The notes under the pieces are model-generated. The model ran no database searches. It had not been told where the DNA came from and saw only the letters and a program-made list of their open reading frames with translations. A program made the position numbers and the translations under genes. Shown one piece after another: positions 1 to 8,729 of a DNA stretch of 64,000 nt. This DNA is from Thermocoleostomius sinensis A174 (GTDB taxonomy: Bacteria > Cyanobacteriota > Cyanobacteriia > Elainellales > Elainellaceae), in the NCBI RefSeq assembly GCF_026802175.1, contig NZ_CP113797.1, positions 2,705,026 to 2,769,025 on the forward strand, in the 5' to 3' direction. Numbering within the stretch: position 1 is the stretch's first letter; the number at the start of each line of letters is the position of its first letter.

Positions 1-474
1 GCGCTGGCGCAACTCGATCGCCTTTCCCCACTCCCAACTCTTGACCGACGACTCCCACAAAGCGGTCCGTTTAAACAGGAAAGGTCTTCTTTATGCATTA
101 TCCTTTTACAATCAATTTGCTCACGTTTATTTAATCGTTTTACTATCATTCACTTTTAGCGTTCATTAATCAGTCAAATTATTTAGTTACAACAATCTAA
201 TTTTTTATTGAAATTAGTTAAAAGCTTTGTTCAAAAGTTTCCATTTTTTTCACCCGGTTTGTACTTTCACCAATTCCTCTGATCAACATAAATTTTCTTT
301 AATAAGTAAAAATTGTTTATACAAGATTACTTTTCATTGCTCCATGTTTATTATTAGACTCATCTACAAATTGGTCAAGCACTATACTCTATCTACGGCT
401 ACAGCATGTTTAGTCTGTAAAATGTTTAGTCTGTAAAATAGTTGCATTCATTCAGCTAAGTCACCTGAAAGACA
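1..474. other. AT-rich intergenic region
   Basis: No convincing gene is seen. The first 60 bases are C-rich and resemble the degenerate short repeats found elsewhere in the window. From about 100 onward the sequence is very AT-rich, and the only open frame (227-436, plus) has a composition set by that bias and no ribosome binding site. It may hold the 3' flank of a gene outside the window. Confidence 0.5.
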
Positions 475-859
475 CTAACTCCTCGCCATTTGCCGCTTGA
501 CTTGCCACAAAATCGGGATTGCTAGCAATTGCAAACCGATAGAAATCACAATCAGAGTCGGAATTGAGCGATCGTATATAATTCCCATCAACGCACTGCC
601 AACAAACCAAGCAAAGCCGTAGCATAAGTAAAACAGGCCAAAGGCCGAACCGCGCTTATTAGGGGGAACCATAGCCGCAATGGCTGCCTCCAATCAATTC
701 ACCTGACCCTGCTACCAGTCCTACGATCGCTCCGCTTGCTCCAAGCGCTCCAAGGTATGCTCCCGCAACACTGCGCCCTCCTTCGTAGGTAGCATCTGCA
801 CATAAACTGACAAGTCCCAAAAGGATGACGAACTTTAGGGCACTGGCTTTGTGAGTCAT
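475..859 (-). pseudogene. MFS transporter remnant with a large internal deletion
   Basis: Two pieces of one major facilitator transporter lie head to tail. The first (859 down to about 690) gives a normal N-terminus with a first membrane segment and a motif of the form ADxTYEGGRS...GELIG. The second (about 690 down to 475) gives a C-terminal part beginning EAAIAAMVPPNKRG and ending with two membrane segments. The pieces are in different frames and join directly after GELIG. A full protein of this family has about 400 residues, so some 270 internal codons are missing. The seen part is the two ends; the deletion is inferred. It is almost certainly non-functional. Confidence 0.8.
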
Positions 860-1040
860 TGGTTGTGAGGCATTGGAGAGAGAAGATACAAGGAAATCAG
901 AAATTCTTTATTCAAAGTTTCTGCTGTGATTAGTAAACGCTTCTTAAGAGAAATTGTCAATAATTGAAGACTTGTTGGTATTAAGTTTGATTGCAATCCG
1001 TCTCTGTACTCTGTAGTCTCTACTGTGAATCATCGCAAGT

Positions 1041-1081
1041 TTGACGAGCTGTCTTTTGACAGATACAGATACCAACTGTCA
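1041..1081 (+). promoter_or_regulatory. candidate operator/promoter upstream of mbnP
   Basis: A perfect dyad CTGTC-TTTT-GACAG lies at 1049-1062 and a further half-site ACTGTC at 1075-1080, 47-90 bases before the mbnP start. A TTGAC-like hexamer overlaps at 1041. The arrangement looks like a repressor site over a promoter, but the binding protein cannot be named from sequence. Confidence 0.35.
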
Positions 1082-1127
1082 GAATTTTGTGTCTCTTTGA
1101 TAGATTGACTGATAAAACGACAGCATC

Positions 1128-2066
1128 ATGGGGAGCATGAAGAAGTTCCAATCACTTGCATTAATGACACTGGCTGGGATTGTCCTAGCTGACAGCTATT
1201 TTGGAGTAGGGCGATCGGCAAGGGCGGCTGAGACTCAAGAGGTCACCATACGATTTAGGGGCATGGTGGGGGAGCAACCGTTTCGCTGTGGGGAAAGCTA
1301 CAGTCTGGGAACAACTGCCAGTCTGATGACACCGACTGATTTTCGCTTATATATCTCGGATGTGGCGTTGATTGACGCCAACGGAAACCCCGTTCCACTC
1401 ACGTTGCAGCAAGATGGCAAGTGGCAGTATGAAACGGTGGCACTGCTCGACTTCGAGGACAAATCGGGAGCCTGCACCAATGGGACTGTAGAGATGAACG
1501 ATCGCATCATTGGCACGGTTCCCGCAGGCAACTACAGCGGACTGCAATTTACCCTTGGTGTGCCATTTGAACTGAATCATGCCGATGCAACGCTGGCTCC
1601 CTCCCCTCTAAATCTCACGTCGCTGTGGTGGAATTGGCAGTTCGGCTACAAGTTCGCTCGTATCGATTTAAGCCATCAGCATCAAACTGGAATGCTGCCG
1701 AGCCAGTCTCTCAAACACGAAAACAATCAGCCGCACGGACATGGAGAAGAATCCAATACTGGGTTTGCCATTCACCTAGGCAGCACGGGCTGTGAAATAG
1801 CTGAGGGCAGCCAAAGCCCGTCAAGTTGTAGTTATCCCAATCGGTCTACTATGACCTTCACGGGATTTAATCCGGCTCAGAATGTGGTTGTAGCAGATTT
1901 AGCGGCACTGGTTGCCAACACTGATCTAAGCCGCAATCAACCCGATACGGCCCCTGGCTGTATGTCGGAACCCACAGACAGTGATTGTGCTGGCATTATG
2001 GAGGCGATCGGGTTAGCCTTTAATGGCACCCTTGCTCAAGATCAGAGCTTCTTTAGAATGGAATGA
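1128..2066 (+). CDS. mbnP: MbnP-like protein (metallo-mystery pair four-Cys protein)
   Basis: A 312-residue secreted protein of the MbnP family, the copper-associated partner of a di-heme enzyme. Residues 1-34 form a signal peptide with a hydrophobic core and an Ala-rich cleavage region. Six cysteines remain in the mature part (about residues 54, 116, 222, 234, 278, 287), matching the four-Cys family pattern plus extras. A Trp-rich WWNW stretch (about 167-170) lies in the conserved core; in studied MbnP proteins a conserved Trp is oxidised to kynurenine and helps bind copper. A His-rich segment (HQHQ, HGHG, about 183-206) could bind metal. The stop overlaps the next start (ATGA), so the two genes are translationally coupled. 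The start could also be the ATG at 1137. Confidence 0.85.
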   Translation: MGSMKKFQSLALMTLAGIVLADSYFGVGRSARAAETQEVTIRFRGMVGEQPFRCGESYSLGTTASLMTPTDFRLYISDVALIDANGNPVPLTLQQDGKWQYETVALLDFEDKSGACTNGTVEMNDRIIGTVPAGNYSGLQFTLGVPFELNHADATLAPSPLNLTSLWWNWQFGYKFARIDLSHQHQTGMLPSQSLKHENNQPHGHGEESNTGFAIHLGSTGCEIAEGSQSPSSCSYPNRSTMTFTGFNPAQNVVVADLAALVANTDLSRNQPDTAPGCMSEPTDSDCAGIMEAIGLAFNGTLAQDQSFFRME

Positions 2067-3232
2067 TGCGCCGTTTGCCCGTTCTTATCTTTGTTTGCGT
2101 GCTGTCTTGTTTGCTGGCGATCGGCTTCAAGCGCGTCCTAGCCGTAGAGTCTGTCTCGTCAGAGCTTGTTTCGTCTGGCTACCAGTGGAATCTTCCAGAT
2201 TGGGCACCCAAGCCGATCGTGCCTGCGGACAATCCTATGAGTCAGGCCAAAGTGGAGCTAGGCAGACACTTGTTCTATGAACAGCGGCTGTCGATCACGG
2301 GAGACCATTCCTGTGGGTCTTGTCATTTACAGTCTTTGGCATTTACTGATGGCAAGCCAGTAGGCATTGGAGCCACCGGAGAACAACATCCCCGTAACTC
2401 CATGAGTCTGACAAATATTGCCTACAATCCGGTGCTGACCTGGGCCAATCCCTTGATGACCCAACTGGAGCAGCAAGCCTTGGTGCCTTTGTTCGGGGAA
2501 CATCCGGTAGAACTGGGAATGGTAGGCAAAGAGAATGAGATTTTGACGATGTTGCGAAATGATCCGCAGTATCGATCGCTGTTTGCCTCTGCTTTTGGAG
2601 AAGGTGATGCGAACATCAACTTGAACCATTTGATGAAAGCGATCGCGGCATTTGAACGCACCCTAATTTCATTCAATTCACCTTATGATCGTTACCGTTA
2701 TGGAGGCGAAGCTAACGCCATTTCAGAATCAGCTAAACGTGGGGAAGCGTTATTTCATAGTGAACGCTTGGAATGCTTTCACTGTCATGGCGGACTCAAC
2801 TTCAGCGATTCCATCATGCACGAGCGTTTAGCATTTCAAGAGATTGCCTTTCACAATACTGGATTGTATAACATTGATGGAAAAGGAGCTTATCCCCCAA
2901 ACAACACAGGGATATATGAGATTACCCATGAACCAACAGATATGGGGCGGTTCAAAGCACCGACACTGCGAAACATTGCGCTAACGGCTCCCTACATGCA
3001 CGATGGCAGTATTGCTACATTGGAAGAAGCGATCGATCATTACAAAGCAGGAGGTAGAACGATTGAGTCCGGTCGTTACGCAGGAATAGGCAGTGAAAAT
3101 CCACTGAAAAGTCATTTCATCTCAGGGTTTGAACTAACGGAACAGGAAAAACAAGATCTGCTCGCCTTCCTTCACAGCTTGACCGACGAGACCTTCATTC
3201 ATAATCCAGCGTTCGGTGATCCGCAGGATTAG
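2063..3232 (+). CDS. mbnH: MbnH-like di-heme cytochrome c peroxidase/MauG family enzyme
   Basis: A 389-residue periplasmic di-heme protein. An N-terminal signal segment (about residues 6-28) is followed by two CXXCH heme sites, CGSCH near residue 84 and CFHCH near residue 238, the layout of bacterial cytochrome c peroxidases and MauG. The gene overlaps mbnP by four bases, which is the hallmark of the MbnH/MbnP pair. In characterised pairs MbnH oxidises a Trp of MbnP; this role is inferred here from pairing and family. It could instead be a plain peroxidase, but the neighbour argues against that. The C-terminus shows the conserved APTLRNIALTAPYMHDG region. Confidence 0.88.
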   Translation: MMRRLPVLIFVCVLSCLLAIGFKRVLAVESVSSELVSSGYQWNLPDWAPKPIVPADNPMSQAKVELGRHLFYEQRLSITGDHSCGSCHLQSLAFTDGKPVGIGATGEQHPRNSMSLTNIAYNPVLTWANPLMTQLEQQALVPLFGEHPVELGMVGKENEILTMLRNDPQYRSLFASAFGEGDANINLNHLMKAIAAFERTLISFNSPYDRYRYGGEANAISESAKRGEALFHSERLECFHCHGGLNFSDSIMHERLAFQEIAFHNTGLYNIDGKGAYPPNNTGIYEITHEPTDMGRFKAPTLRNIALTAPYMHDGSIATLEEAIDHYKAGGRTIESGRYAGIGSENPLKSHFISGFELTEQEKQDLLAFLHSLTDETFIHNPAFGDPQD

Positions 3233-3276
3233 TAACGTCGATCGAAATCAATTCATTACTATGTCTCAACAGAAGG

Positions 3277-5043
3277 TCACTTATAATCACCTGATTGTAC
3301 ACGCCAAAGACCTGCGTAGACTCCAGTCTGGGTGAGTAATTCTTCGTGTGTGCCCTGCTCCACAATCTGCCCCTGATCCATCACATAGATGCAATCGGCA
3401 TGACGAATCGTAGAAAGCCGATGGGCGATTGCAATCGTGGTTCGATTCTGAGTAATCTTGGTCAAGGAGCGCTGAATCGCTGCCTCAGTCTCATTGTCTA
3501 CGGCTGATGTGGCTTCATCCAGAATCAGAACTGGCGGGTCTTTGAGAATGGCACGGGCAATCGCCAACCGCTGTCGCTGTCCTCCCGAAAGCTTCTGTCC
3601 CCGTTCTCCCACAATTGTGTCATAGCCTTGCGGCAACTGCTCAATAAACGTATGGGCTTCTGCTAACTTCGCTGCGTGAATAACCTGCTCATTCGTGGCA
3701 TCAAAACTACCATAGCGAATATTCTCAGCCACCGTTCCGTGAAACAAAAATACATCCTGACTCACCCAGCCAATACATCTTCGTAGGTCAAATAAATTCA
3801 CGTCTCGGATATCAATACCGTCAATCAAAATGCATCCAGTTTGTACTTCATAGAAGCGCAGCAACAGTTTCACCAGCGTACTTTTACCAGAACCCGTCAC
3901 ACCAACAATGCCGATCGTCGCTCCAGCAGGAACCTGTAAAGATAAATCTTTGAGAACAGGTTTGCGACCGTTGTAGGCAAAGGTGATATCCTCAAACTTT
4001 ACCTCGCCTTGAACAATTTCAACTGACAGAGATCGATCGCCATGCGGAATGGAAATCGGGATATCCAGCAAGCCCATCACCCGCCGTACCGATGCCATTG
4101 CCCGCTGATATTCATCCATTAGCTCACTTAAATCAGTGAAGGGCCACAGTAATCGCTGAATGATGAACACCAGAAACCCATAGGTTCCTGCCGATAAATT
4201 GCCATTAGCAACCGCGACACCACCCAAAAATAGTGTGGTGGTGAACCCCACCAGAATCAAAATCCGAATCAGGGGGACAAAAGCGGCACTGAGGGCGATC
4301 GCCCTGCCATTACTGCGACGATAGGCTTCACTTTCCAGTGTGACCCGATCGCGTTCATAAGCCTCTGCGGTAAAGCTTTTGATGGTGGCAATCCCCGACA
4401 AGTTATTGGCTAATCGACTACTAATTAATCCACTTTTCTCCCGCACATCTGCGTAGCGTGGTTCTAGTTTAGACTGAAAAACCATTGACCCCCAGATGAC
4501 AAAGGGAATCGGTACCATCGCCCACCAAGACACACCGGGAGCCAGGGCAATAAATGTCGTACCAACAAATAGAACTGTTGTGAGAAAGTGAAGAATATTG
4601 TGAGCACCAAAGTTGAGAAATCGCTCCAGTTGGTTGATGTCGTCATTCAACACCGACAGCAACATTCCGGTACTGCGATCCTCAAAGTAGTTCAGTTCCA
4701 ACTCTTGCAAATGACTATAGGCATCGATTCGCAGTTCGTGCTGCAACGTTTGCGCCAGGTTTTGCCACAGACGGCTATAGAGATACTCGGTCAGGGATTC
4801 TAGGCTCCAGATTAGTAACGTCAGCAGCGATAACACTGCCAGTTGTCCAGTAACGCTGGTGATGCCGAACTGAGCGATGAGGGAGTTCTCTTCATTGACA
4901 ACCACATCAATGGCAACGCCGATAAGATAGGGAGGCGCAAGGTCAAAGACTGTATTGAGGATGGAGTTGGCGATCGCCCCCCAAATTTGAGAGCGGTAGG
5001 TGGTCGCGTAGGACAGCAGTTGCAGGATAGAAAGACGGTTCAT
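3277..5043 (-). CDS. ABC exporter, fused membrane and ATPase domains
   Basis: A 588-residue half-transporter of the MsbA/LmrA type. The first 300 or so residues hold six membrane segments; the rest is the ATPase with Walker A GVTGSGKST, signature LSGGQ, Walker B LILDEATS followed by the D-loop AVD, and the switch His in AIAHRLST. It should work as a homodimer or with a partner, pumping a lipid, peptide or small molecule out of the cytoplasm. The substrate is not visible. Its position beside siderophore-uptake genes on the same strand makes siderophore export possible, but this is a guess. It converges on mbnH with only 44 bases between stops. Confidence 0.88.
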   Translation of the reverse strand: MNRLSILQLLSYATTYRSQIWGAIANSILNTVFDLAPPYLIGVAIDVVVNEENSLIAQFGITSVTGQLAVLSLLTLLIWSLESLTEYLYSRLWQNLAQTLQHELRIDAYSHLQELELNYFEDRSTGMLLSVLNDDINQLERFLNFGAHNILHFLTTVLFVGTTFIALAPGVSWWAMVPIPFVIWGSMVFQSKLEPRYADVREKSGLISSRLANNLSGIATIKSFTAEAYERDRVTLESEAYRRSNGRAIALSAAFVPLIRILILVGFTTTLFLGGVAVANGNLSAGTYGFLVFIIQRLLWPFTDLSELMDEYQRAMASVRRVMGLLDIPISIPHGDRSLSVEIVQGEVKFEDITFAYNGRKPVLKDLSLQVPAGATIGIVGVTGSGKSTLVKLLLRFYEVQTGCILIDGIDIRDVNLFDLRRCIGWVSQDVFLFHGTVAENIRYGSFDATNEQVIHAAKLAEAHTFIEQLPQGYDTIVGERGQKLSGGQRQRLAIARAILKDPPVLILDEATSAVDNETEAAIQRSLTKITQNRTTIAIAHRLSTIRHADCIYVMDQGQIVEQGTHEELLTQTGVYAGLWRVQSGDYK

Positions 5044-5455
5044 ATCAAGAGAAGGCTATGCTCAATAAAATTGAGGTTGAACGGTTGCAATGTAGAGTTT
5101 GCCAAACTCAAGATAGAACAGTAGTGCTAGGTTTTGGAAGCTTGCGCGATCGCAGGAAAAAAATGAGAGTGCGATCGCGCTGCCAATTGGTCGTGTTCTA
5201 GTTTTCATCGGTATAGGATTCATAGGGTTCCTCCGGCTGATGAGGGATTGCGAAAAAGCGTTTCAGGTGATGCGCTACGCTGCGTTTTAGCAAAGCCATG
5301 TCCGAAGGGCTATACACAGCCCACAAGAGGAGCGATCGCACTGAATACAATGTATGAAGTTGTTCAAGTAAACGTGTGCTATTTGCGGGCTGATGTTCCG
5401 ATCGCACTTCAGAACGTAGGATTGGTAAACAAACAGGATGTGTTCGGAGAGAAGT
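5044..5455. other. intergenic region with repeat-like sequence
   Basis: No gene is supported. The stretch 5260-5345 carries the kind of text seen in dispersed cyanobacterial repeats (GATGCGCTACGCTGCG and a HIP1 octamer). A 69-codon open frame (5198-5407, minus) has no recognisable domain or ribosome site and is probably repeat-derived. Confidence 0.4.
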
Positions 5456-6466
5456 TTAGGATGTATTGATAAAGTACTTGTAAAGATCATCAATCAATTG
5501 ATTAGCCGTAATCGGGCCAACAACAGTACTCGACCAACTCACTGCATAAACTCGATCATTTTGCACGGCTTTTAAGGTTGACCAAATCGGTTGTTTCAAG
5601 AATGACAATGATTTGAGCTTCTCAGAGTCTTCTTTTTGAAGTATGTCTACAAATAGAATATCGGCATCCCAGTTGGGCAAATCTTCAAGACTTAGTTGTA
5701 AGTAGCCTTTTAGATTTTTATAAGCAGGAATAAACTCTATGCCTGCATCATTCATAACTTGAGAATGAACAGAAATATCTGATCCATAAACATGAACTGT
5801 CAAGTCGTAAAGATGGACAACAGACACTGTTTTAGTTTTTAACTTTTCTCCTAGCTGCTGCCGAAACTTTTGAATTCGCTCATTGTACTCAGCCAAGATT
5901 TCCTTAGCTTGCTCGCTTCTATCTAGAATCTCAGCTAAATACTTCAAATTCTTCTTAAAATCGACTTCACTATCCGTATCTATCATCACTGTAGGTGCGA
6001 TCGCCGCTAGCAGTGCATAGTATTGCTCCTGCCAGACATGCCCCACAATTAAATCTGGTTTGAGGCTGAGGATTTTTTCTAAAGACGGTTGCTCCCAATG
6101 CCCTACGGGTGACACATCGGCAACAAACTGGTTCAACGTCTCCGATGGAATGCAGTAAGCACAAATAGCTGCCCCCACGGGCTTGATATCCAACGCCAAC
6201 AAGGGATCGAGTAGGAACCTATCATCGAGCACCACAATCCGCTGGGGATGGCGGGGAATTTCTGCTTGCCCTAAAGCATGGCTAACGACTTTTGTCGCTG
6301 CCGAGTTTGAAGCAATGTTTGACGGATTTGTCTGTCCAGGGGGAGAAGTCACTTCGCTCGGTTGGAACCACAGCAACTTACTCGTGCAACTCGTTGTAGA
6401 GAAAATAACAACTGTTGTTAAGAAGAGTAACCATCGAGTGGCTTTACGGAGCACCTTTTTCTTCAT
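5456..6466 (-). CDS. iron-siderophore ABC transporter substrate-binding lipoprotein
   Basis: A 336-residue protein of the FecB/FhuD/BtuF fold. The N-terminus is a basic, hydrophobic signal ending in a lipobox-like STTSC, so it is probably lipid-anchored in the periplasm. The mature part starts the typical run PQRIVVLDDRFLLDPLLALDIKPVGA, followed by KPDLIVGHVWQEQYYALLAAIAPTV, which are family landmarks. It would pass ferric siderophore from the TonB receptor to an inner-membrane permease. No permease or ATPase of the FecCDE type is in the window. It lies directly downstream of the broken receptor on the same strand, so its expression may be reduced by the insertion. Confidence 0.88.
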   Translation of the reverse strand: MKKKVLRKATRWLLFLTTVVIFSTTSCTSKLLWFQPSEVTSPPGQTNPSNIASNSAATKVVSHALGQAEIPRHPQRIVVLDDRFLLDPLLALDIKPVGAAICAYCIPSETLNQFVADVSPVGHWEQPSLEKILSLKPDLIVGHVWQEQYYALLAAIAPTVMIDTDSEVDFKKNLKYLAEILDRSEQAKEILAEYNERIQKFRQQLGEKLKTKTVSVVHLYDLTVHVYGSDISVHSQVMNDAGIEFIPAYKNLKGYLQLSLEDLPNWDADILFVDILQKEDSEKLKSLSFLKQPIWSTLKAVQNDRVYAVSWSSTVVGPITANQLIDDLYKYFINTS

Positions 6467-6530
6467 TGTGGATTATTGCAAAACCATATTTGACCTGCAT
6501 CTTTGAGTCTTAATCAAAAGAAGCTGTCGA

Positions 6531-7816
6531 TTAAAACTCCCAACTTACTGAAGCAATAACTGTAAATGGTGCGGCTCTATAAACACTCGTGTCAAATCCA
6601 GCAACAGCATAGTCGATATTGAATAAGTTACGAATGTTGATTGCCGCATTCAATCGTCCTCTCCGGTAGTAAAGGGCTGCATCAGTGCGTAAATAGTCAT
6701 CTAGTTGAAATGAGTTTGCCAAATCAGTCTGTCGCTCACCAACGTAGAACAGTCCTAGTCCAAATCCTAACCCTTGTAAATCGCCTCCTTGAATGGTGTA
6801 AGTTGTCCAAAGGCTGGCTTGGTTTTCTGGGACACCCGGTAGACGATTGCCAACCGGCGTAGAGTTGTCTTCTGTAACTTTTGCATCTGTATATGCATAA
6901 GATAAGATGACATTCCAACCTGGCAAAATTTCACCTGTCACGTCTAATTCAATGCCTTGACTCCGTGCTTCTCCAGTCTGAACGGAAAAATTAGGATTAC
7001 TCAAGTCAGGAGTTGTAATGTTCGTTTTTGTTAGGTGATAAGCTGCTAAATTTGCTGCAAGCCTGTCTTCTAGAAATTCCGATCGAAGTCCGATTTCATA
7101 CTGTGTTCCCCTTGTTGGAGAAAATTGGTTCCCCTCCGCGTCAAATCCACTAGTTTGTAAAAATGAACGGCTATAGCTGGCATACAGAGAGACTGTATCA
7201 CTTGGTTGATATACTACGCCAACTCGGGGGCTGAAAGCACCATCATTTTGAAATGGAGTATTGATTCCATCTCCTAATGTTTCGTTTCTACTCGATATCC
7301 AATCATATCGACCGCCAAGCAATACGATGAATTGATCACTCAACCTAATTTGATCTTGAAGATAAACTCCATAGGACTGAACTGTATTTTGAGACTGTAT
7401 GAGTGGAGCAGTAACTAGCTCTGGAATATCGTATTCTGGATTGAGCAAATCCAAATCTGGTACATCAGCCGTAAAGTCAATACTAAGGTTATCTACAAAT
7501 CGATTGAAATCGAAACCTGCTAAAACTTGGTGCGAAACTGAACCCATATTGAACCTTCCAACCAAGTCAATCTGTCCAAAGTAATTGTCTATTGCTTGTT
7601 TACCCTCATAAAGATCGAATTGTATAAAGCGATCGTCCACAATACCAATAAAAGCTAGATTCCTCACTCGAAAGGTATCGGTCAAGGCTACAGATAATCC
7701 ATTGCGAATCTGCCAATTGTCGTTAAACTCATGCTCTAGCGTATAACCAAATCTCTGAGTGGCTATATCTAAAATGTTGTACTCAGGATAGCCAGCATAA
7801 AAGTCTCGTGGTGTTA
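6531..7816 (-). pseudogene. TonB-dependent siderophore receptor, C-terminal part (interrupted by IS)
   Basis: This is the downstream half of the receptor whose N-terminal half is at 8730-10044. It encodes most of the beta-barrel and ends with the outer-membrane signature of a terminal aromatic residue (SVSWEF). The open frame continues upstream of the first ATG (7685) right to the IS edge. Removing the IS and one copy of the target duplication joins it in frame to the N-terminal part, giving about 865 residues, a normal length for a receptor with an extra N-terminal AMIN domain. By itself this piece lacks a signal peptide and plug, so it cannot be a working receptor. Confidence 0.88.
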
Positions 7817-8729
7817 GAGGGTGTTTGAGAAGCCAGGAAGGTCGTAAAAAAGCTCACTCAGTGTAGGCTGCGAATAGCAAATATCTACAGCCCTGAGTGA
7901 GTCAGATGAGTAAAGCATATCCCAGTAACCTAACCCGCGCCCAATATGAGGTTTTGAGTGAATTAATTCCAGCAGCAAAGCCAGGTGGTCGTCCTCGCAG
8001 CGTTGACCTGTGGGAGGTGCTCAATGCCATGCTCTATGTTCTGGTTGAAGGCTGTCGTTGGCGTTCTTTACCTGGTGATTTCCCAGCCTGGCAGACGGTG
8101 TACACGTACTTCCGCAACTGGCGATTGGACGGCACCTGGATTTCCATTCATGACCAGTTGCACCAGTGGGTTCGCATCGATGCGCAACGCTATCCTAGTC
8201 CATCAGAAGCGATCATCGATAGCCAAAGCATCAAGAGTGCAGCAGGAGTTCATCAACAAGTTGGCTTTGATGGAGGCAAGCTGATTACAGGACGCAAACG
8301 ATTTTTAACGGTGGATACGTTAGGACTGGTTTTGCGGGTGTTTGTGAGTGCGGCAAACCTGGGGGAACGCGAAGGGGGCAAACGTGTCCTCAAACGAGTC
8401 AAACGGATGAAGAAAAAGGTTTCACGCTTAATCACCATTTGGGTAGACGGCGGGTTCGATGGCGCCCCTTTTCTGATGTGGGTGATGGATGTTTGTCGTT
8501 GGATTGTGCAAGTTGTACTGCGACCTGAGCAAACCAAAGGCTTTAGCTTGCTCAAAAAGAGGTGGGTGGTAGAACGAACTTTTGGTTGGCTAATGGGATG
8601 CAGACGGTTGGTCAGAGACTATGAATTATTACCAGAGACATCAGAAACCTTGATCTACCTTGCCATGATTCGGATTATGGTGAGGCGGTTGGCATAAATT
8701 TGACACCTCAAATCTTTTCAAACACCCTC
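7817..8729 (+). mobile_element. IS5-family insertion sequence (IS1031-like group), complete
   Basis: The element is 913 bp. Its ends are inverted repeats reading GAGGGTGTTTGAgAAG on the left (7817-7832) and the same with one mismatch on the right (8714-8729). A three-base duplication TTA flanks it (7814-7816 and 8730-8732). One uninterrupted transposase gene fills it. TNA target sites, GAG-type ends and this length fit the IS1031 group of IS5. It is inserted in the opposite orientation to the receptor gene. Perfect duplication and intact flanking frames indicate a recent event. Confidence 0.93.
7906..8697 (+). CDS. IS5-family DDE transposase
   Basis: A 263-residue transposase counted from the ATG at 7906 (an in-frame GTG lies at 7897). 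The N-terminal 80 residues form the DUF4096-type domain with GCRWRSLPGDFPAWQTVYTYF. The catalytic core shows the DDE arrangement: Asp in IIDSQSIKS, Asp in WVDGGFDG, and Glu in VVERTFGWL, the last within the family Y(R)E-like signature followed by RRLVRDYE. No stop or frameshift is seen, so the enzyme is probably active. It is encoded in a single frame, without the programmed frameshift used by some related elements. Confidence 0.93.
   Translation: MSKAYPSNLTRAQYEVLSELIPAAKPGGRPRSVDLWEVLNAMLYVLVEGCRWRSLPGDFPAWQTVYTYFRNWRLDGTWISIHDQLHQWVRIDAQRYPSPSEAIIDSQSIKSAAGVHQQVGFDGGKLITGRKRFLTVDTLGLVLRVFVSAANLGEREGGKRVLKRVKRMKKKVSRLITIWVDGGFDGAPFLMWVMDVCRWIVQVVLRPEQTKGFSLLKKRWVVERTFGWLMGCRRLVRDYELLPETSETLIYLAMIRIMVRRLA

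Noticed and set aside
227-436. 69-codon frame in the AT-rich left edge
   Set aside because: Composition follows local AT bias; no ribosome site or domain.
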